DNA of 64,000 nucleotides. Origin: Holothuria scabra (lineage: Eukaryota > Echinodermata > Holothuroidea > Aspidochirotida > Holothuriidae). Positions 13,001-21,922 of this stretch are shown here, piece by piece. The position numbers were made by a program, and so were the translations under genes. The number at the start of each line of letters is the position of its first letter. Within the stretch, counting starts at the first letter, position 1. The notes below the pieces were generated by a model. That model did no database searches, had not been told where the DNA came from, and saw only the letters and a program-made list of their open reading frames with translations. Where the stretch lies: NCBI GenBank assembly GCA_037179385.1, contig CM074190.1, positions 8,581,784-8,645,783 on the forward strand, written 5' to 3'.

Positions 13001-16000
13001 GTAGCGCACTGGTTTTTGTCCCCTACTCCATTGCTTAGATGATGAGCAAAAAGCACAAGGGTTGTAGGTTCCCTTTGGTATGACCCTGTCAAGAGTTTAA
13101 CTCCAGATCTTCTGACTAAAAGTGCAATGCTCTGACCACTTGACCATGCAGTTGGTCACAGAAATATTGAAAACAAAAGTTACTATTGCTTTTAAACATC
13201 TAGTTATCTTGGTACCTCCGAAGAAATTATCTCCTCCCCCCTTCCCCACTTGAAACTTTTCATCCTTCACTGCTACCACTACAGAAAGCTACAGCTTGTT
13301 AAAATACATTATATTGTCCCTTTTAGAACTTTGTTTGACAATTAGTCTGATTGTTTGAGTCTATGTTGCCCATGCTCAATACTTTCTGTAACTGAATATT
13401 TGATGATGGACGTTCTAACTGGTTGACAAATGTACAAATTTCAGATATAACTTACTCTGGACTTAATTCCAATAGGTCAATAGATTTAGTTTTAATCTGC
13501 TTGCCTTGCTCATATTCCAGGATGATCCCTGACAAAGAAGAGATAAACAGAGAAGAGTTCATTTTGGAGAAACCTTTACACTATGGCCTTAAGTACTATA
13601 TAGAGGCTTTGCAATTACGTCAGGGAACCGCCATGCTGGAGGACGTTAATGCCAAATACACGTGGCTTTGTGCCGAACGCACTGCACAGTGTGCACTGTG
13701 ACATGCACGGTGTATACAAATTCAATGAGCAAGCGCCTCCCGTATGGTTTACTACATAGTTACATGTACTCCAACATGGCCGCCGGAAAATATTATGACG
13801 TCATGTGAAAAGCCTCTATATTGAATCTGATAATAGCATTCAATTGAATCGGATATTTCAATTTGATCAAAATATAGTACAGGGATTTTGTCACAAATTT
13901 AAAAAAAAAAAGGAGGGGGGTTTACTGCCAAACCCTAAGTCCAAACAGATGGTGCCCTAGGCCAAAGTTATGAGTGGGTTTAGGGGGTAAAAGCTTGCTT
14001 CAAGGTCCCTATAATCTGGAGGGTTTTAAAGACAATTTATTTTTGTAAGTTTGAACACTGTTGCAAAGATGTTCCCTTCTTAAGTAACATGCACTAAGAT
14101 AAAATCCTTCCCAGTCCTTCCCATCATGCAACATGGTTACCATGTCTTGGCAGGGGATGGAAGCTCATTTTCTATCATGAAATTACTTGGTTTAAAAATC
14201 GCAGAAGGTATAAATGGTGTTTTCTGGAACAGGTGTATAACAACCTTTACCGTTACATGAAATCATCTTACAGGAATCATATCATAGTAATTATGCTCAC
14301 CAGCTGTTTTAGCTCAAACAGTTGTAGTTTTTCCACATAATAGCCAATGGCCATATTTAGGAGTGACTAGAAGTGGCAAATTAGGCAAAGTGAAGAAAAA
14401 CAAGAGTTGATCCCCCATACTTTTCTAAAAAATGAAGCAACAGGGTGTTTTTACTTTTTATTTTTAGTCCAAAATGGCCTCCTCTTGCAGTGCCATAGTG
14501 CAATATTAAAGAGACAATAGAAACATTCTACATACACTTTAAAATGATCACCTACAACAGACTTGTCAACTCTTCCAGTTATACCGGGAGACTCACGCTT
14601 TTTATCCATATCTCCAGGTCCCACAGTTTTGTGTGTTGTTGTCCCGGCTTATTTTAGTGCATTTTATTTGTAACATTCTGAATATGGTCAATGCTGTTAA
14701 TAACAAGCAAGCCTGGGTTATCATGAAATTGCAGTTTAGTGACAATAAATGAACACATTTTGATTGTTCACAAAAACAACCGATGCACAGTAAGATTTTA
14801 TCACCTTCACAACAACATATAGGCCAGGGTGAGCTTTGTTATTTTGCTTGGGCTTCAACTTAACTGAAAATACACAAACACAAGTAACAAGCATCAATTG
14901 GAACCATTCCCCCCTATATTGTTGAGTATCCAATTTAAGGAGGCATTACCCTAAATTCCAGTAGTTGCAACGTTTTAGTTGAAAATCATCAACCTCCCAG
15001 TTTTTCTGCTTATCTCCCTATTTTTTGGCTTTGAAAAATTAATTCTCCCTGTCTGAAGTCAGACAATTGACTGGACTGACATAAAAGATTATGTATGGTA
15101 TACCTGCAGTTGCAGATTCATGCACATGTGCATGACTGACTCTTTATAAACAGCATGGGTGTACTGAAGTATACATACAAATGGCAAAGTGAATAAACGA
15201 CGAACATCAAACATGATAATCAAGTTTGATTTTGCTCAAGAAATTTACAGAACTTGATATATTTTGCATGGAATGCCTAGGCCAATTTTCAAGATTTTTG
15301 ATAATAATATAAAACTACAAAATACAGACCTAATTTTCAGAAATGAAAATAAAAACAGAGTTGATGCCACAGCAAAAAACGATGTAGATGGGAAGACCCA
15401 TATTGTCTTTTTTTTTTTTATTCTTCCTGGCTTTAGCCCACAGCCCCAGTTTGCATAGTACAAAAGTAGGAATGCCAAAATAAGGAAAGATAAGTAGGGC
15501 CTAGAACTCAACAGGATTACATATTGTGTCGGTCCAAAGAACGTCACATTCGATGCAACGAGTCAATCACGTGACGTGTTGGAGTGAAACGGTTGTCACC
15601 CCGCAGTACAGCAAGAGTGCAGACATATAGTTTATTGAGTGACTGTACCTTGAAAACAACGTGCTGTCTTTTTTAACTTGTGGAAAATGATGACTGATTT
15701 TTATTGAAATATTCAGCTTCCATGATCAGATGGTCTTACGAGAGTTTGTCGCGGCGGGAATTCACTGTTTTCTCAGTACGAGATGGCCTGTAAATGCAAT
15801 GGCCAGTCTCGCCCAATAGGCCTATCCCGATAAGAATGGGTCTCTCACCGTTCATAAGCGAGTGTTTTGTGCACAGGCACACAATATTTTCGCATTCGCC
15901 TGACATTATTGACATTCAGAGATTTCTATTCAACCTTTGCCTCAAGAAACTTTGCCATTTAGGCCCACATTCGTGTATCCTGAGGCTCTGGCAGTAGCAT

Positions 16001-19000
16001 ACCTGTCCTGCACCCACTGCCAGACTGTCGTTGTTTTCACTCCAGCTCAAGTTTTCAAGACCCAGGTCACGCAAAAGCCTGGATGTTGGACTGACAGAAC
16101 AGACTCACAAAATGTGCTCCTATTGCTCAAATTTACTCTCCTCTCAAAAGTGGCATCTGGCCTTTTCTCAGATCTTGCTGGTTTGTACAAATTGGAATCA
16201 ACTATTGCATGAATAGGGATGCTTATTTTAATTAAAGTTTTAATATTTTAATGGTAAATGTTGTGTCATTCTCAAATAACCCATGTAGAATATTATTTTT
16301 TAAATTATTACACAAGTTTGTAACATTACTTTGAAACCTACTCCCTTTGTATCCTTACAAAAATCACTTAACAGGATGCTATTTCCTAATAAATAATAAA
16401 ACAACCTCTTAAATGCAAACCTAATAGATCTTGAACAAGATCATTCGCACCTAATCTTCCACACATGCGGCATATGCAGTTTGGCTACAGCAAAGAGGCA
16501 TTTTCAGTGACCAGCTCCAAGTGGCCTAGGCCTCCACCTAGCCACAAGTTGTAGGCAGAACGATAGAAATCCGGTCTGGCCAGACTATCTGGCGGTTTAT
16601 TGAAAAAATATCCAGTTCCTTATCCTCATCAACAGGCATGACGTCTCTGATTTGAAGTTAAAAACTACATAGCACAACACATTCAAATAAATTGTTGTGA
16701 ATTCATCCCAAGTTTGTAAAAAAACAAAGCTATATAGTACACATAAACAGACTACTGAAATTATGGTTTCTTCATTCAAGGAGGATAAAATTAACAGACT
16801 TACATCTCAACAGTATTTCCTATTAGGATGTCAAAGGGAATGTTTTTCATCATTGCCAAAAATGATGATCTCACCCCACTATTTCTGAAGGAGATATTTA
16901 CCATCCACTTCTCAAGATGTGGTAGGTAGGGGATGATGGTGCTGGGAGCTGGTTTTCTGGCTCCTATAAGCTGTACTGGATCATTAAAGTTTTTCTCAAA
17001 TTGCAATTGCTTTAAAAAAGCATCATTTTGGATGACCTGTAGGCTATTCCATTTGTCATCATAGTATGAATAGTACTTGTAGTAATATTTTACTTGGACC
17101 CTGCAGGATTCCCCCCTCCCTAGTTAGCTTGGAGGATGTAGAGACATATTCCCATGGTAATCCCTGACTGTCTTATGAGGTGAAAATTATTTAAAATGGA
17201 TCTGAGTCATATTGAAATCAAACTTAATCTTATCTGAAGCCACATCTGAACTTTGATTACCCTACTCCATTACTAATTGACACCTCTCCTCTTTTATACC
17301 ACAATGTATCAAATTCCGCAATCTTACTTTCAAATGCTAATTCTTGCCTTCTTGGTTCCTATTGTCTTATACTTTTACTTCTCATATTTTACGTCTTATG
17401 CTTTCTCTTAGTTCTTCTCTTTTACTGTTTAAGTGTTGTTTGCATGTATATATTTTCGTAATTTCACTGTCTTTTATTGTTTGTTCTGTTTTATGTGAGC
17501 ATTCAGTTACCCTTGTAGGGTTAAATAAAATTGATCTCATCTTATCTTGTCTTTTCCTTTTTCCTCTAGGTGACACTATGCCTATAACATGTTGGTGGTG
17601 TGTCATTAAATGTCACAATGATACTGAGAGATTTCATTTGAAAGATTTTGATTGGAAAAATCCAGTCCGGCCAGATTTAATCCAGATAGTTTGTACTGTC
17701 CAGCTGGATCTTAGGATGAAATTCCAGATCCAGCACAACCCTAGCTACAACCCTGTTCTCTAGTCTGCATTTCGTGCACTCCAACACAAAGATCTTCAGT
17801 GTGGACACAAACTCCTAGACATAGCAGCAGACAAGCTGTACTTCTGGCATGCCAGTTAATTCCGGTGATATGATAAACATATAGTATACTGTGCTATGCA
17901 GTATTGCCAGTGAATATAAGAAAGTACAATGGCCTACGGATTACTCCTACTGTGCGAGTACCATATAATTGTACATGCATTTACAGTGAACGATGACCAT
18001 GTATGCATCACGTACATGTTTACCGTATGTATGTACACACACCCTCAGATTGCCATGTAGCATTGCAGGTCCACAGAAAATCCCCGCTTACCATCACGAA
18101 ACCATTAGCATACCTTCGGCATGGACTTTGCATAAGGTCTTAAGTTCTCAACCAATGTAGTTTATCACTGCTGATCCAATGTCCGATGTTTTTTCCCCAA
18201 CATCTGCAAACATCCCATCCAATCCGATATTTTCTCTACCTGGCATATCTTTGTGTTTACAACTTTTCACCGTTTCCTAGTGTTTCTTTGTTATACTGTA
18301 CCTCTGAGCAATGCCTCTATATTTCAGTATCTACATCACCAGACACATTCATTCTAAAAAATTAGTCCTCTTAAAAATCTCAAATTGTTTGCCAATTTGT
18401 ATCAGTTTAACCAAGGCTGAGACTGAGAATGGAGAGATCACCTGAAATAACATTGGAGCTGAGAAGGATTATGAGGGACATGCTCCAGGTTTACAAGTTT
18501 CTTTTTGAATGGAATCCCCTTTTGTCTTGTGGTTATTTAAGGGTTCAAAGTAATTCTTTGGTTAGTGGGTATTGTAAACAAGCTAGAAAAGTCATTTGCA
18601 AGGCTCAACATTAGGAAGTTTAGTTTTTCCCATTAAGTTGTAAACACATGGAATTGTCGTTCAGATTGGGCAGTTAACTCCCTGTCAGTACACTGCTTTA
18701 AGGTGAACATTGGCAAGTTTTTCCATGACTGTGGTAGAATCTGATTGTGTGGGGCTGTTGTCAAGCTTTGGTGGTTTGACTTTTGATTAGGGTTTGGACT
18801 TCAGGGCATCTTATGGTGCCTTGGCCCTCCTCTGCCCTTCAACCTGTTGTGTTGTGTTGTGTTGTGTTGTGTTGTGTTGTGTTGTGTTGTGTTGTGTTGT
18901 GTTGTGTTGTGTTGTGTTGTGTTATGTTATGTTATGCTGTTGTAGTTTTGCTTCTCAGATCAGTGTATGCTACAATGCTGCCTATATAATCTTGCATGCA

Positions 19001-21922
19001 AGCTACAGTGATTCACACCCTAGCCCCGGGCATGGCAACACTGCAATGTTAGTTTTACGAAAAAGCTTGCCAACATGAGGTCCAGCGTGCAAGCATCTGT
19101 AGCAACTCTGCTTAAACTGAGGTGGACGTGCATGATACTAAGATTTTCTTTACTAAGTTGCGTATGCTACTTAATAAAGCATGCTACCTTAACTCCTCGA
19201 GTATATCCAAATTAAAACCAAACTTTGAACTGACCAATATAATGTGTATTGTGTCACTATTATGAAAACAAACACTTTGCAGCTGTATGTTAAGTGCTAA
19301 GATATGAATGCAACGATTTCGTAAATATTGTTGAAGAGTTTCGAAAAATAAGATGACATTGTATCTTATGTTAGTTGGCCTCAAAATGGCATTCGCACAC
19401 CCTATGAAATCTCATATTGAAAGGTATGGTAGAATGCCGGGAAGTCAACAAAGGCTGGTTACATAGGATTGTATATAGCTTGTCAGGGAAAATGCCACGG
19501 ATGTGCACGAGAGTACTGTAAACATAGGGTCTGATTGGTTGATATTTTTAATTTATGTTTTGAAAGTAACACAAAGAGCTTCTATCTCTAGTAAGCAGGC
19601 TTGCTTTTGGAGTCAGAAAAAAGAAAAAGATAAAGGTGTAACAAAATATTTATTTTCTTAATCAGGTTTTTTTTGTCATATTTCTTTTATTTGTCCTATT
19701 GTCCTTTCCAACTTGAACTTGTGAACTTGATCGCTACCTCTCGGATACAGTTGAAAATTTTCTTATCCATACACTTTATGGGAGATAAACAATTGTTGCT
19801 ACTTTATTCATCTTCCAGAGTTTGATTTCCCCAAACTACTCTTCACTAGATGGTCAGGAGGACTTTAGAGAAAATATCTTAATCACTGTACCTGAGGGAT
19901 GTTGCAATCAAGACTGGCTTCCCAATTTTTTGGTACCACTTGCAAACATGCAAACACTAGGTCTTACTCATGTCAATATTGGGCCATTCCATCATATAAA
20001 AGATGGAGCAAAGTTCACAACAACGACAGAATAACTCTTGAAAGAAATTTAAACATGCAGTTTATATATGGGCAGATTAATTCTTTGAGCATAGGGAATG
20101 TATGAAACTGTCTTCTAACAACTATGGGACGAAAGTGAAGGGAAAATGCAATATGAATAATGCATAATGGTTAAACGTGTCAGTTTTATGCAAATCAACA
20201 CTGTGCCACTATCTGTAAAGTAAAATGACACTAATGTAATAACACCGTAAACATTCATGAAAACAGTTTTTGAAACAAGCCATTACAGTACATATTATGC
20301 TATTTTGCCCTGAAATGGCACTCGCACAGACTACAAAGTTTATGTGTGAAACCCATGTTACCATGCCTGAATGTCAACACATGGCTAGTTACGTAAGAAC
20401 CTACATAAACCAGTAGTGATAATTTCAATGCACATTGTACAGTAGTGTGAGGAAAGTTCACAAACATGAGGTCTTTGTTAACAATCAGTAGTTATGAGTG
20501 TGCAAGAGAATACCTAGCCCTCGAACAAGGCTGTGTGTTCGTTACATAGCCTAGGCTCATTCCTCTTACAACACAGCCCTTGAGAGGACACACTTCACAA
20601 CTGCAGTCATTAGCCAGGATGCTGGCAGAACGTCACCTCTTGCGCCTTCAAATAACACAGTATTCTCACCAAACTCCACACAGATGATCTCTGACACTGC
20701 ATTTACCTTTCCACAAAAGATGAATGGCCCAGTTTTCACTGCCAATTTGAACCACGTAACAGTAAGTCAATGGGTCACGTTTTTGAGTTCTCAACAACTG
20801 TTCTCAGTAGAGGTCAAAGATCACGGGTGGCAAACTTGGCGAAACATGATGCTCCGCTGGCTAGTGGTCTTCATAATACCATATTTGATTTCAGTAACAA
20901 TACAAAGTGTACATTATGCGGAATATCACGTAGACTCAAGTGACTACAGTTGTAAATTGCATCTGTGCAAGGGCTGTGTTGTTAGAGGAACGAACACAGC
21001 CCTGTTCGGGGGCTAGAGAATACCATAGTACAGGGCTGGTTGATATTTTTAAATCAGTGTTTCAAAAGGAAAAGTTTCGAGCTCCGACAAATCAAATGTT
21101 TTTGAACTTGGGAATGTGATGGCTATAGTCTACCTAGCCTAGATCCAATACAGCTGTAAATGTTACCATGCATGTCTCATAGAGTATGCCTTACAAAATG
21201 CTCATATCTTGTAGTCACCGTAACACCAGGTAACCAGGGTACCCGACAGGTATGGTGTTTGGGTACCCAGGTCCTAAGTTTTAGAACCCATGCAAACAAT
21301 AGGTCTAGGCAAGCCTTAAGAAAAAGATCACAGAGTCGCAAGTTTCCCGTGAACTTTCAACTAAATTATCAGGTTACAGAACAATGGTAAACAAGTTAAA
21401 TGCACTTGGCTAAACAATGCTGATCCAGTATTTTGCAGATGTTGGAGGATATCAGCACGATCCGATGTCCAATCCAATTATCGGTTGCGCCCTGTTACTT
21501 TACATGGAATGCAAACTGGCTCTTCTTGATAAAAATTTTAGGATTATTTTATATGTTACCTGAAAGACCAAGTCTTTCTTTTGAGGTACCCTTCATCCAA
21601 GTTGGATTATCTCTACACAAGGCATTGCAATCCATATACTGTGCTTCAGGCTGTTGGTATGCCTACACACCTAAGTTAGGCTAGTAAAAGTAAGACCATT
21701 GCATAACAGACGTGCGGCCTATGCCTACCGCCCTACACCACCTAGGCCTACATTATTTCGTGGAACTACTATTTACATTTACATAGTGTGCAGTGCAAAT
21801 TTCTCTTCATAAACACTATAGCTTAAAATAGATCAAAACTCAAAACGTGATAAAATGGAATGCATTTCAACGTCCATAATACCTGGTGGGTAGTATCGGA
21901 GCAAAAATCTCTTCAAAAGCAT
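902..21922 (-). CDS. DAW1: DAW1/WDR69 (ODA16) gene, 7 coding exons, 3' part off the left edge
   Basis: Dynein assembly factor with WD repeats 1 is a cytoplasmic and ciliary WD40 protein. In known homologues (Chlamydomonas ODA16) it is an IFT cargo adaptor that carries outer dynein arms into motile cilia. The coding join (minus strand) is 21922-21883, 13528-13456, 12578-12434, 6046-5865, 3822-3723, 2055-1948, 1008-902. Every intron is GT-AG and every junction keeps frame, giving 251 codons plus 2 bases of a protein that is about 415 residues in vertebrates. Residues 1-86 form the N-terminal DAW1-specific region ([27 protein letters not shown]). Residues 87-251 hold about four WD repeats, with [30 protein letters not shown] and [10 protein letters not shown] strands and GH dipeptides. 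The family call is from recalled homology to vertebrate DAW1 and agrees over every exon. The introns are large and filled with transposons. The later WD repeats must lie to the left of base 902. Confidence 0.95.
1948..2055 (-). CDS. DAW1: DAW1 coding exon 6 (WD repeat)
   Basis: 108 bases (36 codons, phase 0 at both ends) encode [36 protein letters not shown]. The acceptor is ATTGTTAG and the donor GTGAGT. It supplies the core strands of a WD repeat. Confidence 0.94.
2533..2818. mobile_element. hAT-like MITE, degraded (CAGG-CTCCTG ends)
   Basis: The left end reads CAGGGCTCCTGCACC and the right end in reverse complement reads CAGGACTCCTGTGACC, an imperfect terminal inverted repeat. The 286-bp interior repeats phrases such as CATGACTTTCCA. 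Flanks TGTTTA and TGTTAA are similar but not a clean 8-bp duplication, so the superfamily is uncertain. A related fragment lies near 1770-1875. Confidence 0.5.
3723..3822 (-). CDS. DAW1: DAW1 coding exon 5 (WD repeat)
   Basis: 100 bases after a TTTTTCAG acceptor encode [16 protein letters not shown] and YRGHTAEI, followed by a GTAAGT donor. The [10 protein letters not shown] strand and the GHTAEI turn are nearly identical to vertebrate DAW1. Confidence 0.95.
4800..4965. mobile_element. Decayed, inverted copy of the 7.1-kb piggyBac-like MITE
   Basis: About 45 bases around 4880-4925, including GGGTAGCTACGCCAGTTACG, align with the reverse complement of 7200-7260. GC-rich flanks are similar as well. 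Terminal TTAA boundaries are not preserved. Confidence 0.45.
5363..5769. mobile_element. hAT-like MITE (TAGGGTWGG TIR) with 8-bp target duplication
   Basis: A 407-bp element starts TAGGGTAGGCCGGTACC and ends, in reverse complement, TAGGGTTGGGCAGTATACC. It is flanked on both sides by the identical octamer GTGTCGTC (5355-5362 and 5770-5777). An 8-bp duplication and TAGGG termini fit hAT. No coding capacity is seen. It lies inside the DAW1 intron between exons 5 and 4. Confidence 0.85.
5865..6046 (-). CDS. DAW1: DAW1 coding exon 4 (first WD repeat)
   Basis: 182 bases encode [15 protein letters not shown], then [13 protein letters not shown] and [18 protein letters not shown]. This is one full WD repeat and the start of the next. 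The acceptor is AAAG and the donor GTAAG. It ends with GG, completed by A of exon 5 to give glycine. Confidence 0.95.
6047..7141. other. DAW1 intron, nothing recognised
   Basis: AT-rich intronic sequence without a supported exon, RNA gene or element boundary. Confidence 0.5.
7142..7400. mobile_element. piggyBac-like MITE with TTAA ends
   Basis: A 259-bp unit, TTAA included, bounded by TTAA on both sides with a perfect inverted repeat CCCTTTACCGTTGT. CCC-starting TIRs and a TTAA target duplication are the signature of piggyBac. The interior is GC-rich compared with the flanks and has no transposase. Its one short open frame (7156-7392) reads through the TIR and looks incidental. Confidence 0.85.
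7401..8447. other. DAW1 intron, nothing recognised
   Basis: AT-rich intron with homopolymer A/T and G tracts near 7815-7850. The open frames at 8017-8286 (minus) and 8200-8415 (plus) overlap each other and resemble no family I know. Confidence 0.4.
8448..8484 (-). pseudogene. U2 snRNA 5'-domain-like fragment
   Basis: The minus strand reads CTCTCGGCTTTTGGCTGAGA then TCATGTGTGGTGA. This resembles the U2 5' stem-loop and the branch-point-pairing segment (CUUCUCGGCCUUUUGGCUAAGAUCAAGUGUAGUA in known U2), with a few substitutions. The similarity stops after about 35 bases: no Sm site and no stem II follow. It may be a truncated pseudogene or a snRNA-derived SINE head. Confidence 0.45.
8485..10080. 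other. DAW1 intron, nothing recognised
   Basis: No exon or element boundary could be supported. Two CATTGGAAAGAG phrases (near 9218 and 9390) suggest an old internal repeat. Confidence 0.4.
10090..12275. repeat. Tandem array of ~145-bp units carrying TGACCC/TGACCT hexamers
   Basis: At least ten diverged units of about 145-150 bp run from 10.09 to 11.45 kb. They continue as a related subfamily with longer spacing (about 140-230 bp) to 12.27 kb. A typical unit has GACCTTTGACC, ACCAAAATCAATAGGG, CATCAACAT, AATCAATCCAAGCTTCC and TTGAGATATCATG in order. The well-kept units at 11100-11132 and 11245-11278 hold four half-site hexamers in a row. The array ends against a CA repeat and then DAW1 exon 3. 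It lies in the DAW1 intron between exons 4 and 3. Confidence 0.85.
12278..12352. repeat. (AC)n/(ATAC)n microsatellite
   Basis: Interrupted CA dinucleotides followed by CATACATA tetramers at the end of the satellite array. Confidence 0.9.
12434..12578 (-). CDS. DAW1: DAW1 coding exon 3
   Basis: 145 bases between a CAACAG acceptor and a GTAAGT donor encode [17 protein letters not shown] through to DDHKFYLFK. This is the last part of the conserved N-terminal region before the WD repeats. The first base completes the glutamate codon split with exon 2. A CA-rich microsatellite and the satellite array lie just downstream in the next intron. Confidence 0.94.
12905..13155 (-). mobile_element. tRNA-derived SINE
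   Basis: The minus strand starts near 13155 with a box-A-like GGTCAAGTGGTCAGAGC, then about 35 bases later a decayed box-B-like GGAGTTAAACTC. A non-tRNA body follows (GGTCATACCAAAGGGAACC and onward) and a TATA-rich tail near 12905. A second head of the same kind occurs at about 54.1 kb. The tRNA of origin cannot be named. Confidence 0.6.
13456..13528 (-). CDS. DAW1: DAW1 coding exon 2
   Basis: A TTTGTCAG acceptor and a GTAAGT donor bound 73 bases encoding [17 protein letters not shown] followed by DLLELSPE. With exon 1 it restores PPG-IILEYE, as in vertebrate DAW1. A 218-bp MITE ends only about 70 bases upstream of the acceptor. Confidence 0.92.
13601..13818. mobile_element. TA-flanked MITE (TAGAGGCTTT TIR)
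   Basis: The 218-bp element begins TAGAGGCTTTGCAATTACG and ends, in reverse complement, TAGAGGCTTTTCACATGACG, flanked by TA on each side. The TA duplication fits Tc1/mariner-like elements, though other superfamilies are possible. It lies about 70 bases upstream of the DAW1 exon 2 acceptor, close enough to affect splicing. Confidence 0.75.
13819..16803. other. DAW1 intron 1, mostly unassigned
   Basis: No supported exon. A CCGGGAGACTC/CTCCC-type phrase near 14560-14620 and 14990-15060 may mark the ends of an old inverted-repeat element, but no duplication was found. 15540-15620 is locally CpG-rich without a visible gene. Confidence 0.35.
16804..17100 (-). CDS. Unrecognised internal exon inside DAW1 intron 1
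   Basis: A 297-base open segment on the minus strand runs from a CCTGCAG acceptor to a strong GTAAGT donor. It encodes 98 codons between split codons. The frame begins [20 protein letters not shown], passes [19 protein letters not shown] and [18 protein letters not shown], and ends [12 protein letters not shown]. The composition is protein-like (mixed charged, aromatic and hydrophobic residues). The next in-frame codon after the donor is a stop, as expected of intron sequence. I do not recognise the family. It is not part of DAW1, whose exons 1 and 2 join without it. It could be one exon of a nested gene, a captured exon in a transposon, or a relic; the acceptor's pyrimidine tract is poor. 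Confidence 0.5.
17344..17560 (+). mobile_element. Probable LINE 3' tail
   Basis: A T-rich stretch ends with a GGGTTAAATAAAATTGATC phrase and a degenerate TCTTATCT tail, the form typical of non-LTR retrotransposon 3' ends. No reverse-transcriptase coding survives beside it. Confidence 0.4.
17760..18140 (+). repeat. Dispersed ~370-bp repeat, copy 1
   Basis: This segment (TAGTCTGCATTTCGTGCACT near the start, GCACGTACATG-like middle, CCATCACGAAACC near the end) aligns along its length with 56205-56570 in the same orientation. The family is unknown. Confidence 0.7.
18429..18840 (+). mobile_element. CR1/jockey-like LINE, 3' fragment
   Basis: Plus-strand translation gives [28 protein letters not shown] and CKQARK, typical of the C-terminal end of non-LTR reverse-transcriptase ORFs. 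The same phrases occur in the minus-strand copies at 45.4-46.6 kb and 57.3-57.6 kb, so these are one family. Stops interrupt the frame. The copy ends in the GTGTT repeat. Confidence 0.7.
18844..18925 (+). repeat. (GTGTT)n pentanucleotide repeat
   Basis: About 15 near-perfect pentamers, ending in GTTAT variants. It directly follows the LINE fragment, so it probably grew from that element's tail. Confidence 0.95.
19381..19580 (+). repeat. Direct duplicate A (empty site for the 20.5-kb MITE)
   Basis: Segments such as ATGGCATTCGCACACC, TCAACAAAGGCTGGTTAC and TGGTTGATATTTTTAA recur in the same order at 20308-20514 and 21016-21085. The copies differ by many substitutions, so the duplication is not recent. 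Confidence 0.7.
20308..21085 (+). repeat. Direct duplicate B, interrupted by a MITE
   Basis: Second copy of the 19.4-kb segment. Its sequence is split at GAGAATACC by the 501-bp element at 20515-21015. Confidence 0.7.
20515..21015. mobile_element. 501-bp MITE with 9-bp target duplication
   Basis: The left end TAGCCCTCGAACAAGGCTGT and the right end in reverse complement TAGCCCCCGAACAGGGCTGT form a TIR. A second inner inverted pair (CCTCTWACAACACAGCCCTT) follows. Both flanks are the identical nonamer GAGAATACC (20506-20514, 21016-21024). Nine bases is the common length for Mutator-like elements, so MULE is the first guess. The 110-codon frame at 20684-21016 reads out into the TIR and resembles no transposase. 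Confidence 0.85.
21086..21882. other. DAW1 intron 1 near exon 1, nothing recognised
   Basis: No exon or complete element seen. A phrase near 21421-21490 resembles 18170-18235 (GCTGATCCA, ATGTCC), an undefined dispersed repeat. Confidence 0.4.
21883..21922 (-). CDS. DAW1: DAW1 coding exon 1 (start codon)
   Basis: The ATG at 21922-21920 opens [13 protein letters not shown] plus the first base of a glycine codon, then a GTATTA donor. This matches the conserved DAW1 N-terminus (LLRYYPPG). The first upstream bases (21923 onward) are the presumed 5' UTR; its outer edge is not visible. The start is fixed by homology and because the exon is only 40 coding bases long. Confidence 0.9.

Noticed and set aside
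17344..17763. 139-codon plus-strand frame
   Set aside because: Starts in T-rich LINE-tail sequence and reads into an unrelated repeat.
18783..19078. Cys/Val-rich frames over 18.8-19.1 kb
   Set aside because: Translation of the GTGTT microsatellite.
20684..21016. 110-codon plus-strand frame
   Set aside because: Contained in a MITE and runs through its terminal repeat; no transposase motif.
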